64,000 nucleotides of DNA from Burhinus oedicnemus (lineage: Eukaryota > Chordata > Aves > Charadriiformes > Burhinidae). The stretch covers positions 4,409,246 through 4,473,245 of the forward strand of contig VFFE01007669.1 of the NCBI GenBank assembly GCA_008921705.1, in the 5' to 3' direction. Each line of letters begins with the position of its first letter. Position 1 is the stretch's first letter. The notes beneath the pieces were generated by a model. The model had not been told where the DNA came from. It did no database searches and was given only the letters and a program-made list of their open reading frames with translations. The translations under genes and the position numbers were made by a program. This document shows positions 63,501 to 64,000 of the stretch, piece after piece.

Positions 63501-64000
63501 CTTTGTTCAGGGCATTAGCAGAGGTTCCCTCAGGAGCATATTTCTCTGTAATTCACTTTTCCTTTCCAGGTTGTTGGCCAGACAATTGATACTCAAAAAC
63601 TGGCAGCATAGACATGAAGGCTGAAGATCATTACAATTTTTTTAGCGTTAAAGGATTGACTTCTGTTGTAGAATGGTTTGCAGAAAATTACTTATCTATC
63701 CAGCAGCGAAAATTTTCTTTGTTTTAGATGACATTTCTGGACTGTTGAACTGTCGGGAAAAGTGAAATAAACAACCTTCAAGTAGCATTTTAAAAAAGCA
63801 CGCTACGGTCATTTGAAAAAAACTTTTGAAAACAGCTTCCAAAAAGAAATACGCTGCATCTCAGGGACGTGCTGTTTTTTCAGCACTGGAAGAATTAATG
63901 TTGAATGGTAGAGTCCAGGTAACCCAACAACCTAAACAACATGCTCTTCCTCATCAGCTCTTCAGTTCACGGGAACTCGGTCATGTTGTTGTGTTTGGGG

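Larger units (their letters stand above)
43780..64000 (+). other. TLK1: TLK1 intron 1 (continues past the window)
   Basis: Starts at the donor gtaacc after exon 1. I looked for the next expected coding segment (MDELHSLDPRRQELLEARF) and for the following Ser/Glu-rich exon and found neither, so the intron is at least 20.2 kb. It contains two CR1 insertions, T-rich tracts (44,886-44,911, 46,408-46,427, 48,240-48,300, 50,934-50,952, 53,426-53,452), an 11-nt G run (58,648-58,658) and a candidate CTCF site (48,879-48,892). It is otherwise unremarkable. Confidence 0.8.

Noticed and set aside
1..64000. tRNA genes, CRISPR arrays, complete LTR retroviruses
   Set aside because: Looked for B-box-like GGTTCRANNCC with partner arms, regularly spaced repeats and paired LTRs by eye. 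Nothing convincing was found.

Overview
The window looks like bird nuclear DNA. It holds several CR1 non-LTR retrotransposons with the avian-type 3' end (repeats of ATTCTRTG), long AT-rich introns, and one strong CpG island. No bacterial, viral or organellar gene layout is present. All host coding sequence lies on the + strand.

Layout. (1) Positions 1-~10,090 hold the last seven coding exons of METTL8, a tRNA 3-methylcytidine methyltransferase. Its 5' exons lie left of the window. The exons join in a single consistent reading frame (1010 nt) and end at a TAA at 9898-9900, with a poly(A) signal at 10,068. (2) From ~10.1 to ~42.7 kb the DNA is intergenic, with no recognisable host gene. It holds a long, ~98%-conserved CR1 copy (24,071-~26,510, minus), a long and very decayed CR1/L3-type LINE (~34.1-36.8 kb, minus), and small ancient repeat remnants. 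(3) From ~42.7 to 44.4 kb is a CpG island containing the TLK1 promoter, 5' leader and first coding exon (ATG at 43,635, donor after 43,779). (4) From 43,780 to the end is TLK1 intron 1, with two more CR1 insertions (55,270-56,396 plus; 59,569-60,548 minus). I found no second TLK1 coding exon.

The order METTL8 then TLK1 on one strand matches human 2q31. It also mirrors the paralogous METTL2A/TLK2 pair on human 17q23. The TLK1-specific N-terminus (MSVQSSSGSLEGPPSW) settles which pair this is. The two genes have unrelated functions: mitochondrial tRNA m3C32 modification, and a chromatin-assembly kinase.

I see no convincing new multi-gene system. The most unusual structure is a near-perfect 83-bp inverted repeat at 42,947-43,029, inside the TLK1 CpG island. 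It has 29 uninterrupted base pairs plus extensions, and its apex carries a perfect Kozak ATG. Other points of interest are a uORF whose stop overlaps the weak TLK1 start codon (TGATG), a YY1-type site inside TLK1 coding sequence, two CR1 copies sharing an altered RT catalytic box (FAED), and a G-quadruplex-capable run just before the METTL8 poly(A) signal.
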